From: Thermohalobaculum sp050330995
Lineage (GTDB): Bacteria; Pseudomonadota; Alphaproteobacteria; Rhodobacterales; Rhodobacteraceae
Assembly: GCA_050330995.1 (NCBI GenBank)
Contig: JBHJHI010000041.1
Span: 8,428-72,427 of the forward strand
Direction: 5' to 3'
Length of the DNA stretch: 64,000 nucleotides
Part shown: positions 9,113 through 17,396 of the stretch, in pieces
How positions within the stretch are numbered: position 1 is the first letter of the stretch
Layout: each line of letters starts with the position of its first letter
Notes under the pieces: model-generated
Seen by the model: only the letters and a program-made list of their open reading frames with translations
What the model was told of the DNA's origin: nothing
Database searches by the model: none
Made by a program: the position numbers and the translations under genes

Positions 9113-9538
9113 GTGCCGGTGCGCGTCAACGACCACATCACCCTCGCCGACTGGGAGATGACCGAGAGCTTCGCGCGCTCGGGCGGCCCGGGCGGGCAGA
9201 ACGTCAACAAGGTCGAGACGGCGGTGCTGCTGCGCTTCGAGGCGGCGCGTTCGCCCAACCTCGACGACGCGACCAAGACGCGCCTGAAGCGGCTCGCCGG
9301 CCGGCGCTGGACCGAGGAGGGCGCGGTGCTGATCCGCGCCGACGAGCACCGCAGCCAGGCGAGGAACCGCGAGGAGGCGGTGGCGCGGCTGGTGGCGCTG
9401 GTCCGCTCGGCGCTGGTCGTGCCGAAGCGGCGCAGGCCGACCCGCCCGACGCTGGCCTCGCAGCGCCGCCGGGTCGAGGCCAAGAAGGCGCGCGGCGCGG
9501 TCAAGAACGCGCGCGGGCGTCCGCTCTGGGAGGAGTAG
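9113..9538 (+). CDS. arfB: Alternative ribosome-rescue factor ArfB
   Basis: 141 residues. The GGQ peptidyl-tRNA hydrolysis motif lies at residues 27-29 in SGGPGGQNVNK, and there is no codon-recognition domain, as expected for ArfB (YaeJ) rather than RF1/RF2. The C-terminal tail is strongly basic (PKRRRPTRPTLASQRRR), the part that threads into the empty mRNA channel of stalled ribosomes. GTG start 2 nt after the transporter gene. Confidence 0.92.
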   Translation: MPVRVNDHITLADWEMTESFARSGGPGGQNVNKVETAVLLRFEAARSPNLDDATKTRLKRLAGRRWTEEGAVLIRADEHRSQARNREEAVARLVALVRSALVVPKRRRPTRPTLASQRRRVEAKKARGAVKNARGRPLWEE

Positions 9539-9583
9539 CGCCGCTCCTCCGTCGCGGGCGCGCGGCCGGGGCGAGAGGCAGGG

Positions 9584-10267
9584 TCAGGCCGCGGCCGCCT
9601 CGTGCAGCACCGCCACCGTCTCGGTGCCCCGCTTGACGACCACCCGCCGGACGTGGCGGGCGATGTCGGGTACGGCATGGTCGACCGCGAGTTCGACCAC
9701 CCGCTCGCCCTTCGGCCGCTTCGCCCGCCAGTGCGCGTAGTCGTAGTCCTCGATGCGCGCGAAGCTCGTCTCGTCGCGCGGCGCGCCGAACGGCTTGGTC
9801 GCGCCGCTGTTGATCGGACAGAGCCAGATCCGCTCGCGGTGCGCATCGACCAGCGAGCGCGCGTCGATCTCCAGCACGTCGTGCGCGTCGTCGCGGTAGG
9901 CCTTGGCGCCGGTCAGCCGGTGCAGCCGCGCCTCCGAGAGCCAGAAGAACACCTTGGCGTTCAGGAGCGCGAGCCAGTCCTCGGGAGCGAGCCGCGCGGG
10001 CAGGCAGCGCTCCAACCCCGCGCGGCTCATCGGCTTCTGGTCGCGCACCACCGCGGGCGGCAGCCCCTCGGCGCGAAGCGTCACGCCCTCGGGGCGATGG
10101 TCGCGCTCGATCGTCGACCGCGCCGGCTCGGGCACGGCGTAGAGATCGAGCAGCGCCGTGGTGCTCAGAAGCCCCCGCGCCGCGATCGCGGGCCAAGAGC
10201 CGCGCTCGGCCATGTGGTAGAGGGTCGGACAGTCGGCCAGCAGCGCGTCCAGTTCCGTCTCGGTCAC
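9584..10267 (-). CDS. DUF7002-like protein of unknown function
   Basis: 227 residues from the GTG at 10267. The N-terminal CPTLYHMAERGSWPAIAARG and later VFFWLSEARLHRLT resemble an uncharacterised family catalogued, as I recall, as DUF7002; no reaction is known to me. The frame is open upstream to 10348, but residues before VTETELDALL overlap the sppA stop region and have low-complexity composition, so the GTG is preferred. That GTG overlaps the stop of a tiny repeat-containing ORF that bridges from sppA, suggesting translational coupling. Confidence 0.6.
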   Translation of the reverse strand: MTETELDALLADCPTLYHMAERGSWPAIAARGLLSTTALLDLYAVPEPARSTIERDHRPEGVTLRAEGLPPAVVRDQKPMSRAGLERCLPARLAPEDWLALLNAKVFFWLSEARLHRLTGAKAYRDDAHDVLEIDARSLVDAHRERIWLCPINSGATKPFGAPRDETSFARIEDYDYAHWRAKRPKGERVVELAVDHAVPDIARHVRRVVVKRGTETVAVLHEAAAA

Positions 10268-10320
10268 GAGGACGCCCGTAGCGCGAGCGATCTCTTCTGC
10301 GCTCGCAGTGCGAGCGACAT
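10264..10320 (-). CDS. Bridging mini-ORF with repeated peptide SLALRA
   Basis: 18 codons, MSLALRAQKRSLALRASS. Its ATG shares the A of the sppA stop (TGATG) and its TGA shares two bases with the GTG start of the next gene (GTGA). The DNA contains a 27-bp tandem near-repeat encoding SLALRA twice. No function is known; it may exist to carry ribosomes from sppA to the downstream gene. Expression is inferred only from the overlaps. Confidence 0.35.
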   Translation of the reverse strand: MSLALRAQKRSLALRASS

Positions 10321-11285
10321 CACAACCCGTAGCGCGCCCAGAGCGCACGCTCCTCGACGGCCGCCGCGAGCCCGGCGACCGCGTCCTCGGCGACGCCGCC
10401 GGCCGCGTCGCCGCCGAGGCGCCGCCAGATCGGCTTTCGGGCGGGCGAGAGCACCTTGACGCTCGCCTCCTCGCCGCAGCGATCGCGCACGACCGCGTGG
10501 ACGTCGCCGAGCGCGTCCACGAGCCCGAGGCGCTGCGCGGTGGCCCCGCTCCAGAACAGGCCCTCGAACAGCGGCTCCTCGTCCGACAGCTTCGCGCCGC
10601 GGCGCTCCTTGACGAGGTCGATGAAGTGGCGGTGCACCTCGGACTGGAGGCGCTTGATGTGATCGCGCTCCTCCTCGCGCTCGGGGCGGAAGGGGTCGAG
10701 GAAGTCCTTGGAGCCGCCCGCGGAGTAGACCCGGCGCTCGACGCCGCGCCGCGCGATCGCGTCCTGGAAGCCGAAGCTCTTGGAGATCACCCCGATCGAG
10801 CCGACGATGGAGGAGGGGTCGGCGACGATCTCGTCGGCGGCGCAGGCGAGCATGTAGCCCCCCGAGGCGGCGACGTCCTCGCAGAAGGCGACGACCTTCT
10901 TGTCGTGGCGCTCGGCCAGCTCGCGGATGCGCCGGAAGATCAGGTGCGACTGCGCCGCCGAGCCGCCGGGGGAGTTGATCAGGAGCGCCACGAAGGGCAC
11001 GCGCTTCAGCTTGAACGCCTTCGACAGCGTGCCTTCGAGCGCGGCGAGGTTGAGCTGGCGCCCGATCCCGGCGCCGGCCGCGATGGTGCCCTGGAGGCGC
11101 ACCGCGGGCACGACGGGCGGGCCGCTGCCGGTGATCGAGCGGCGAAGGCGCGCGAGGGGAGAGGCCAAGGCGAGGTCTTTCGATGGAGAGGCCGACCCGC
11201 GCCGACGTGGCGCGCGCGCCGGCGCGGACAAGCGGCGCGCCGAGATTTCGGGACGGGTCAGCCGCCGTCGCTCCGATCCCCGCAA
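10320..11285 (-). CDS. sppA: S49-family serine peptidase (SppA/SohB type)
   Basis: About 320 residues if started at 11285. LLINSPGGSAAQ, DVAASGGYMLACAADEI (nucleophile Ser) and GGSKDFLDPFRP (general-base Lys) give the Ser-Lys dyad of S49 signal-peptide peptidases, which degrade cleaved signal peptides in or at the membrane. No strong N-terminal membrane helix is evident. The first 45 residues are basic and atypical; a TTG about 120 nt downstream (LASPLARLRRS) may be the true start. The long form overlaps the upstream gene by 28 nt. Confidence 0.85.
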   Translation of the reverse strand: MRGSERRRLTRPEISARRLSAPARAPRRRGSASPSKDLALASPLARLRRSITGSGPPVVPAVRLQGTIAAGAGIGRQLNLAALEGTLSKAFKLKRVPFVALLINSPGGSAAQSHLIFRRIRELAERHDKKVVAFCEDVAASGGYMLACAADEIVADPSSIVGSIGVISKSFGFQDAIARRGVERRVYSAGGSKDFLDPFRPEREEERDHIKRLQSEVHRHFIDLVKERRGAKLSDEEPLFEGLFWSGATAQRLGLVDALGDVHAVVRDRCGEEASVKVLSPARKPIWRRLGGDAAGGVAEDAVAGLAAAVEERALWARYGL

Positions 11286-12115
11286 TCGTCGCTTGGCTGG
11301 AGGGGGGCGCCGTTGGTCACGTGCCGGCGCAGGAAGGCGCGGATCTGACGGTCGAGCGCGACCATCTCGCCCTCCGCCACGCGGTGGGTCCGAAACTTGT
11401 AGCTAACCGTCAGATCGCAGGTGAGCGCGTAGCCCACACGGCAGAGCTTCGAGCCGCCGCGCTGGAAGGTCGCGTCGCATTTGGCCGTCAGCGGCAGGCC
11501 CTCGAACTCTTCGTAGACCCCCGGCGCCGCGATCAGGGTCGATCGCCCGTCGGCCGCCGTCAGCCCGAACTGCTCGCCCAGGCTTCCCCAGTCGTTCTGG
11601 TAGCTGCCGATCACCTCGTCGCTCGGGCGCAGCACGGTGATCTGCTCGAGGTGTTGGTGGCGGTGGAAGAACTCGAAATTCATCCTCTGGACCGACAGCG
11701 GCCCGTGGCGGCTTTCGCGCATGCGATGCAGGCCGATGGCGCCGACGGCCCAGTCCGGGTCGAGCGGGCCGACGCTCGGGTCGCCGAGCGAGGGGTCCCA
11801 GCCGAAGCCGAGGCCGGGGGTGGCGACCGGATGGCCCGGACAGCCCTCCGGCTCGGCCTCGTCCACCGGCAGGCCGGTGGGGTCCGAGCCGTCGCCGAAG
11901 AACTTGTTGGGCACCTCGATCGGAAAGGCGAACTCTTGGCCGGTGTAGAGCCGGACGTGGATCATCCCTTCGGGATCACGGCTGCACGCGTCCATGCGGT
12001 AGGTGAGGCCGTCCTCGGCGGCGCCGGGACCGGGCCAGAGCGCGAGCAGCACGCAAGCCGCCCCCGCCCGTCCCGAGGGCGTGCGACGACGGCGAGAGAA
12101 AGGCTCCGGGCGCAT
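11258..12115 (-). CDS. Secreted protein of unknown function
   Basis: 285 residues from ATG 12115. A signal-peptide-like N-terminus (basic SRRRR, then AGAACVLLALWPGPGAA) precedes AEDG, so export to the periplasm is likely. The mature part has six or so cysteines (ACSRDPEG, EGCPGHP, KCDATFQ, KLCRVGYALTCDL, SDDCGD) and HRHQHLEQI. I do not recognise the family. A GTG at 12214 in the same frame overlaps the repeated stop/start module downstream of the SDR gene and would add 33 Ala/Arg-rich residues. Confidence 0.6.
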   Translation of the reverse strand: MRPEPFSRRRRTPSGRAGAACVLLALWPGPGAAEDGLTYRMDACSRDPEGMIHVRLYTGQEFAFPIEVPNKFFGDGSDPTGLPVDEAEPEGCPGHPVATPGLGFGWDPSLGDPSVGPLDPDWAVGAIGLHRMRESRHGPLSVQRMNFEFFHRHQHLEQITVLRPSDEVIGSYQNDWGSLGEQFGLTAADGRSTLIAAPGVYEEFEGLPLTAKCDATFQRGGSKLCRVGYALTCDLTVSYKFRTHRVAEGEMVALDRQIRAFLRRHVTNGAPLQPSDDCGDRSDGG

Positions 12116-12204
12116 GGCCCTTCGCCTAACTCGGGATCGTGGCGCCGATCGGGCGCCGGCCTCCGCGGGGGCCGGCCACGCCCTTCGCGCCGCAGCCCCG
12201 GCGG

Positions 12205-12269
12205 CGGGGCTCACGCCGCTGTGCGAGTGACGGGGCTCACGCCGCTGCTTAAGTGGCGGGGCTCACGCC
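12205..12269 (-). repeat. Three 26-bp-period repeats carrying overlapping stop/start codons
   Basis: Copies of CGGGGCTCACGCC begin at 12205, 12231 and 12257 on the + strand; the first two share 17 identical bases. On the coding (-) strand each contains GTGA, joining a stop and a GTG start. The SDR stop sits in one copy. Between copies run two tiny ORFs, MSPAT and MSPVTRTAA, and the last GTG opens the frame of the secreted protein downstream. Confidence 0.7.
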
Positions 12270-13123
12270 CCGACGATCATCCCCCCGTTCGGATGCAGCG
12301 TCTGGCCGGCGAAGAAGCTGGCGTCGTCGGAGGCGAGGAAGAGATAGCTCGTCGCGATCTCCCAGGGCTGGCCGGCGCGGCCCATCGGACAGCCCGAGCC
12401 GAAGTCCTCGACACCCTCGGGCGAGAAGCCGGCCGAGGGGATGAACGGCGTCCAGACCGGGCCGGGCGCCACCGTGTTCACCCGGATGCCCTTCGACGTC
12501 AGCTGCTGCGCCATCGAGCGGGTGAAGGCGGTGATCGCGCCGCGCGTGGAGGAGTAGTCCACCAGCGAGGCCATGCCGGCGAAGGCGTTGACGGATGCCG
12601 TGTTGATGATCGAGGCGCCCTCCTTCAGGTGGTCGAGCGCGGCCTGGGTGCAGAAGAAGTAGGCCATGACGTTGCTGTCGAACGTGCGGCGCAGCTGCTC
12701 CTCGGAGATGTCGCGCAGATCGTACGCCGCCTGCTGCATCGCCGCGTTGTTGACCAGGATGTCGAGCTTGCCGAAGTGCTGCACGGTGTCGCCGATCGCG
12801 CGGCGCGCGTGCGCGCTGTCGCCGAGGTCGCCCTTGATCAGGAGGCACTCGCTGTCCTCGGCCTCGACGGCGGCTTTCGTCTCCTCGGCGTCGCGGTCCT
12901 CGTCGAGGTAGGCGATGGCCACGCGGGCGCCCTCGCGCGCGAACAGCACGGCGACGGCGCGGCCGATGCCGCTGTCGCCGCCCGAGATGAAGGCGACGCG
13001 GCCCTTGAGCTTGCCGACGCCGGGGTGCTTCGGCGCGTAGTCGGGCGGGGGCGTCATCACCCGCTCCTCGCCGGGATGGCTGTCCTGGGTCTGGGCCGGG
13101 ATGTCGGGGGTGTTGTCCTGCAT
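12263..13123 (-). CDS. Short-chain dehydrogenase/reductase (general-stress type)
   Basis: 286 residues. The Rossmann motif GGDSGIGRAVA, NNAA, and the catalytic Ser (INTASVNAF) with YSSTRGAITAF give the SDR active site. Tyr and Lys would normally appear as YxxxK; here the position of Lys reads R (YSSTR), as checked from tactcctccacgcgc. The N-terminus with Gln/Pro-rich DIPAQTQDSHPGEE resembles the YghA/YdaD stress group. Substrate unknown. The altered Lys is worth noting because it normally lowers the Tyr pKa. Confidence 0.85.
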   Translation of the reverse strand: MQDNTPDIPAQTQDSHPGEERVMTPPPDYAPKHPGVGKLKGRVAFISGGDSGIGRAVAVLFAREGARVAIAYLDEDRDAEETKAAVEAEDSECLLIKGDLGDSAHARRAIGDTVQHFGKLDILVNNAAMQQAAYDLRDISEEQLRRTFDSNVMAYFFCTQAALDHLKEGASIINTASVNAFAGMASLVDYSSTRGAITAFTRSMAQQLTSKGIRVNTVAPGPVWTPFIPSAGFSPEGVEDFGSGCPMGRAGQPWEIATSYLFLASDDASFFAGQTLHPNGGMIVGA

Positions 13124-13215
13124 GTCTCTCTCCGTTCCGGCCACGCGGGGCGCGCGGGCCGGTCCTCTGTCGACCGCCGGGGCGGCCTCTCTCGGGGGCG
13201 TCAGGTCCGCGTCGC

Positions 13216-13806
13216 TCAGACGAGGCGGCCGAACTCGAACTCCTTGGCCGCCTCGCGCGGCCGCCGCGGACGCTCGCCCGTGGGCGCGGTGCGCGTCGAC
13301 GGCCAGCGGGCGGTGACGAGGCGCTCCTTCGGCACGCGCTGCACGTCGATCTCGTCGTGCTGGTTGCCGCCCAGGGTGTGGAAGGCCTCGTCGTCCTCGC
13401 CGACGTGGAAGCCGACGTGGCCGAGCGGCGCCCAGGGGGCGACGTACCAGTAGACCATGATCGCGCCGAGCTGCGGCGCGCAGGGCCGACCGACCTCGCG
13501 CCACGGCCCGGAGCGGGCGTGGAAGCGGGGCAGGTCGATGTCGGGCTCGGCCTTGCGGAGGCAGTGGGCGACGAACAGCCCGCACCAGGCGAGGCTGACC
13601 AGCGGGATGCGGGCGTTGACCGCCTCGATCAGGTGGACGCGCTTGCGCCCGGTCGCCTCGGCGATGCCGCGCTCGCCGATGCGCATCACCGCGAGCGCCT
13701 CGCGCAGCCAGGGCACGGCCTCGGCGCCGTCGGGCAGGGCCGGGTCCTGCCGGGTGCGGGCCGGCGGCGGCAGATCGGTCGGCGTCTGATCGGTCGCGGT
13801 CGTCAT
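13216..13806 (-). CDS. TIGR02594-like cysteine hydrolase (NlpC/P60-related)
   Basis: 196 residues. VSLAWCGLFVAHCLRKA supplies a candidate nucleophilic Cys and PLGHVGFHVGED a His, the arrangement in TIGR02594 proteins, which resemble NlpC/P60 and CHAP peptidoglycan hydrolases (family knowledge). TLGGNQHDEIDVQRV is also typical. No signal peptide. It is followed by the SDR gene on the same strand after a 92-nt gap. A phage-derived lysin-like origin is possible. Confidence 0.65.
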   Translation of the reverse strand: MTTATDQTPTDLPPPARTRQDPALPDGAEAVPWLREALAVMRIGERGIAEATGRKRVHLIEAVNARIPLVSLAWCGLFVAHCLRKAEPDIDLPRFHARSGPWREVGRPCAPQLGAIMVYWYVAPWAPLGHVGFHVGEDDEAFHTLGGNQHDEIDVQRVPKERLVTARWPSTRTAPTGERPRRPREAAKEFEFGRLV

Positions 13807-14020
13807 CGCTCGATGTCCGGCTCGTCGCAGCGCCGGGGGCGGCGCGGGGGTGTCGATCCCTCGGGAGACGACGCGCGCCACGCAGGGTTCCGCGTCCGTG
13901 CGCTTTTCGTCGTGCGACCGAGGCGCTCGCCACCCGGCGCGGGCGGCGCGCCGCGGGGCGCAACCGCCTGCCCGCGCCGGATGTTCTCCGGGCAGGCAAC
14001 AACCGTGCGAAGGGCGATCC

Positions 14021-15586
14021 ATGCCAGCCAGACGCCATGCCCTCGCCGCGCTCGCGATCCTCGCCGTCGCCCCTGCCACGGCGCAGGAGAGCGGGGAGAG
14101 GGATACCCGCCCCGATGCCCGCCCCAGTGCTCGCTCCGTGACGCTCTCGATCGAGAGCCGGCTCATGGGGCGCCCGCTCGCGCTCTCGGCCGAGGTCGAC
14201 GACCTCGCCGCCTTCACGGGCGCGGCCGATCGCCCGGTGAGGATCGTCCTCGACGGGCGCGCGCTCGGCCATCCCGTCGAGGGCACGCTCGCGACCGCGA
14301 GCGCGGCCGGCATGCGCGACGGCTCGGCGCCGCTCGAGGTCGAGATCACCTGGGCCACGGTCGCCTACGTCGCCGCCGCGCTGGCGCTCGACCCCGACGC
14401 GCGCACCGCTGCGGGACGCCTCGACGTCAACGTCGCCTCGACCGAGACGCTGCTCGCGGCCCTCGGCGTCGAGGCGCCGCGGATCGCGCGTCTGCACCCT
14501 GCGCCGAAGCTCGGCGGGCGGCTCGACGCCTCGCCCGAGCGGATCGCGATGCGGGACCTCGAATTCGTCTCCGAGACGACCACGGTCGGAGGCGATCTCG
14601 CGCTGGAGCGCGGCGGCGAGCGCCCGCGCCTCGTCGGCGATCTCGATGCGACGCGGCTGACGCTGCCGCCGATCGAGCCTGACCCCGACAACCCGCCGCT
14701 GAAGCCGCTCCTCGACCTGATCGCGGCGACGCCGCTGCCGCTCGACGTCGATCTCGCGCTCGCGGTCGAGCGGCTGGTGATCACGGTGCTCGACGACCTG
14801 ACCTTCGAGAGCGCGGCGATCACGCTGGCGGCCGACGCCACCACCACGCGCGCGAAGATGACCGAGGCCCGTCTCGGCGAAGGCAGCGCGAGCTTCGAGA
14901 TCGCCGCCGACGCGAGCGTCTCGCCGACCGAGACGCGCGTGGCCGCGCGCACGAAAGCGCTGCCGCTCGCCCCGATCGCGCGCCGCGTCACCGAGCGCCG
15001 GGTGGAGGGCGTGGGCGATCTCGCCTTCGACGCCCGGACCCGCGGACGCGAGGCGGGGCCGCTCGGCGAGAACCTCGCCGGCGAACTGCGCGTCACCGCG
15101 ACCGACGGGCTGATCGAGGGCTTCGACCTGCCGGCCTTCCTCGCCGACCCGACCCGGTTCCTGAGCGGCGACTTCCTGGAGGGCGGCGAGGGACCGAACG
15201 TCACGCGCTACGACCTGATCGAGCTTCGCGCCCCGATCGAGGCGGGCGTCGCGACGATCGAGCAGGGCCGGCTCGAATCCGAGATGGTGGTGGTCGAGGC
15301 GAGCGGCACCATCGCCCTCGGCGCGCGGCGGCTCGACGTGGTGGTCGATCCCGAGGCGCGCCCGGCGCTCGACGAGCGCGGCGGGTTGATCGACCTCGCC
15401 GGCCTCGCCGTGCCGATCGAGATCACCGGCCGCTTCGACGACCTTTCGTTCTCGCCGCGGTTCCTGAAGCTGTTCGGCGAGGACACCGCGCGGCCCGAGG
15501 CCGAGACCCCCGACGCGCCGAGCGTCGATCCGGCCGAGGCCGAACCCCTCGCGCCCGGCGGCAGCGAGGCCGACGGCGGCGACTGA
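14021..15586 (+). CDS. Exported AsmA-like protein
   Basis: 521 residues with a signal peptide (MPARRHALAALAILAVAPAT). The body is Leu/Ala-rich with alternating beta-like stretches; the C-terminal part (GLIEGFDLPAFLADPTRFL, LRAPIEAGVATIEQGRLES) matches the AsmA C-terminal domain found in envelope proteins thought to help move lipids. It is shorter than full AsmA and has no membrane anchor besides the signal. Transcribed away from the hydrolase gene with a 214-nt divergent gap. Confidence 0.65.
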   Translation: MPARRHALAALAILAVAPATAQESGERDTRPDARPSARSVTLSIESRLMGRPLALSAEVDDLAAFTGAADRPVRIVLDGRALGHPVEGTLATASAAGMRDGSAPLEVEITWATVAYVAAALALDPDARTAAGRLDVNVASTETLLAALGVEAPRIARLHPAPKLGGRLDASPERIAMRDLEFVSETTTVGGDLALERGGERPRLVGDLDATRLTLPPIEPDPDNPPLKPLLDLIAATPLPLDVDLALAVERLVITVLDDLTFESAAITLAADATTTRAKMTEARLGEGSASFEIAADASVSPTETRVAARTKALPLAPIARRVTERRVEGVGDLAFDARTRGREAGPLGENLAGELRVTATDGLIEGFDLPAFLADPTRFLSGDFLEGGEGPNVTRYDLIELRAPIEAGVATIEQGRLESEMVVVEASGTIALGARRLDVVVDPEARPALDERGGLIDLAGLAVPIEITGRFDDLSFSPRFLKLFGEDTARPEAETPDAPSVDPAEAEPLAPGGSEADGGD

Positions 15587-15911
15587 GCGGCTCTCGCTAT
15601 CGGATCGCGGGCGGGGGCGACCCGCCGTGTCGCGAGGTCGGACATCGGCGTGGCCTCGGCGCCGGCGCTCTCGCCGGTCACGGCCGCATCGCGGGAGGAA
15701 CGAGCACCCGGCGCCCGTCCGGAGCGCCATCCGGCCGGGTCGTGCCGGGCCGCATGCTCCGAATTGTCGCCCCGCGCGTCGCTCGCGATGCCTGGCGCGT
15801 CATTCGGGCCGGATCAAGGACCCGGCCGTTTGGCCCCGTCGCCGGGTGTGGGACGCCGCGGGCCGCGGAAGGAGAACCCTGATAGAGAGTTCGAGAGCCC
15901 GTGGTGCGGAT
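15587..15911. other. Chromosomal flank left of the island, no gene seen
   Basis: 325 nt between the AsmA-like gene and the left attachment site. Short open frames exist on both strands but none has a recognisable protein or ribosome site. Confidence 0.5.
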
Positions 15912-15925
15912 TGGCGGAGAGGGAG
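15912..15925. repeat. Left attachment-site core
   Basis: TGGCGGAGAGGGAG, identical to 28096-28109, which is the CCA end and acceptor stem of the tRNA-Ser gene read on the other strand. Identity stops sharply on both sides, so the crossover lies within these 14 bp. Confidence 0.85.
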
Positions 15926-16046
15926 TCCGGCATAGACCCGTCCCGAGCCGTCCCGTTCAGGCCCAATATAGAGTCTGCATCTGGCACTTAGGCCCTGCAT
16001 CTATCCCGTCACGTCTCGCCCTGTCCCATTGCATCCCGCGCCCGAA

Positions 16047-16069
16047 GTGGTAAGCATCGTGGGAAGTAG
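16047..16069. repeat. Integrase arm-site candidate, left copy
   Basis: A 23-bp sequence beginning GTGGTAAGCATCGTGGGAAG matches 28021-28043 at 21 of 23 positions. A further GTGGTAAG lies at 16074-16081. The copies lie inside the element at both ends in the same orientation, the expected place for integrase arm binding. Confidence 0.6.
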
Positions 16070-16098
16070 GCGCGTGGTAAGGTTCGGCGGAGGCGCGG

Positions 16099-17271
16099 GT
16101 GCCCAAACTCACGGCGAAGACCGTCAAGGCTCTCAAGGAACCGGGGCGCTACGGCGACGGCGGCGGGCTCTATCTCTATGTGGGCAAGGACGGCACCCGC
16201 TCGTGGGTGCTGCGCGTCACCGTCCGCGGCCGGCGCACGGACATCGGCCTGGGGGCCGTCGCCTGGGTGTCGCTCGCCGAGGCGCGCGAGAAGGCCGCGG
16301 CGATGCGCAAGGCCGCGCGCGAGGGCCGCGACCCGGTCGCCGAGCGCAAGCAGGCCGCGGGCGTGCCGACGTTCGAGGAAGCGGCGCGCCGGGTCCACGA
16401 ACAACTCAAGCCCGGCTGGCGCGCGGGCGGCGTCCACGTCACGCAATGGCTGTCGTCGCTGGAGATCGACGTGTTCCCCAAGATCGGGGCGCGGCGGATC
16501 AACACCATCACGAGCGCCGACGATCTCGACGTGCTCTCGCCCATCTGGTTCGCCAAGCCCGAGACGGCGCGTCGCGTGCGCCAGCGCATCCGGCAAGTGA
16601 TGCAGTGGGCCAAGGGCGCGAACCTCTACGATGGCGAGAACCCGGTGGACCGCGCTGCCGGCTCGCTGCCGCGCCACCAGAGCGCACAGAAGCGCCACCA
16701 CGCGGCGATGCCCTACGCCGAGTTGCCCGCCTTCATGTCAGCCCTCGGCGAGCGTGACGGCATCGCGGCCCGCGCGCTCGCCTTCGCGATCCTGACCGCG
16801 GCGCGATCGGGCGAGGTTCGCGGCATGACGTGGTCCGAGATCGACGTGGCCGCGGCGACGTGGACGATCCCGGCCGAGCGCATGAAGGCGAAGGCCGAGC
16901 ACCGCGTGCCGCTGCCGGCCAAGGCTGTCGCCCTGGTGCGGTCCATGGAAGGGCTCGATCCGGTCCTCGTCTTCCCCGGCGCGAAACGGGGCAAGCCGAT
17001 GTCCGACATGACGCTGGCGGCGGTGTTGAAGCGCATGGGGCTCGACGGCTGCACCGTCCACGGCTTCCGCTCGACCTTCCGCGACTGGACGGGCGAGCGG
17101 ACGACCGTGCCGCGCGAGATTGCCGAGCTGGCCCTAGCCCACGCGGTCGGCTCGGACGTGGAGCGCGCCTACGCCCGCTCGGACCTGTTCGAGAAGCGGC
17201 GCGACCTGATGGAGCGATGGGCGGGGTTTGCCTGCGGTGCAGGCGCAGACGTGGTGAGAATCGCGGGATGA
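16099..17271 (+). CDS. int: Tyrosine-type site-specific integrase (P4/DUF4102 type)
   Basis: 390 residues. An N-terminal DUF4102-like arm-binding domain (KTVKALKEPGRYGDGGGLYLYV, residues about 6-30, and VSLAEAREKAAAMRKAAREGRDP) is followed by the catalytic domain: Arg in ARSGEVRGMTW, HGFRSTFRDW (HxxR), LALAHAVGS, and the Tyr nucleophile in ERAYARSDLFEKRR. It would insert and excise the element at tRNA-Ser. GTG start. It reads into the element from the left end, about 190 nt from the core site. Confidence 0.95.
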   Translation: MPKLTAKTVKALKEPGRYGDGGGLYLYVGKDGTRSWVLRVTVRGRRTDIGLGAVAWVSLAEAREKAAAMRKAAREGRDPVAERKQAAGVPTFEEAARRVHEQLKPGWRAGGVHVTQWLSSLEIDVFPKIGARRINTITSADDLDVLSPIWFAKPETARRVRQRIRQVMQWAKGANLYDGENPVDRAAGSLPRHQSAQKRHHAAMPYAELPAFMSALGERDGIAARALAFAILTAARSGEVRGMTWSEIDVAAATWTIPAERMKAKAEHRVPLPAKAVALVRSMEGLDPVLVFPGAKRGKPMSDMTLAAVLKRMGLDGCTVHGFRSTFRDWTGERTTVPREIAELALAHAVGSDVERAYARSDLFEKRRDLMERWAGFACGAGADVVRIAG

Positions 17272-17396
17272 GCAGGGGAGGGCGGAGGCATATCTCCAAC
17301 AAAAAGCCAATGCAGTGTATCAGAGAACCGATCTGTTTGAGTGTCGATGGACGCTAATGGGAAATTATATTATACTTTACAAGGGTAGATACTGAT

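Noticed and set aside
10267..10348. Upstream extension of the DUF7002-like protein
   Set aside because: In-frame but the added residues overlap sppA and a repeat-built mini-ORF; family-like sequence starts only after the GTG.
12263..15730. A 1155-codon open frame on the minus strand
   Set aside because: Only its last 286 codons are the SDR gene; the rest runs antisense to the AsmA-like gene and through the hydrolase gene in another frame, a product of very high GC.
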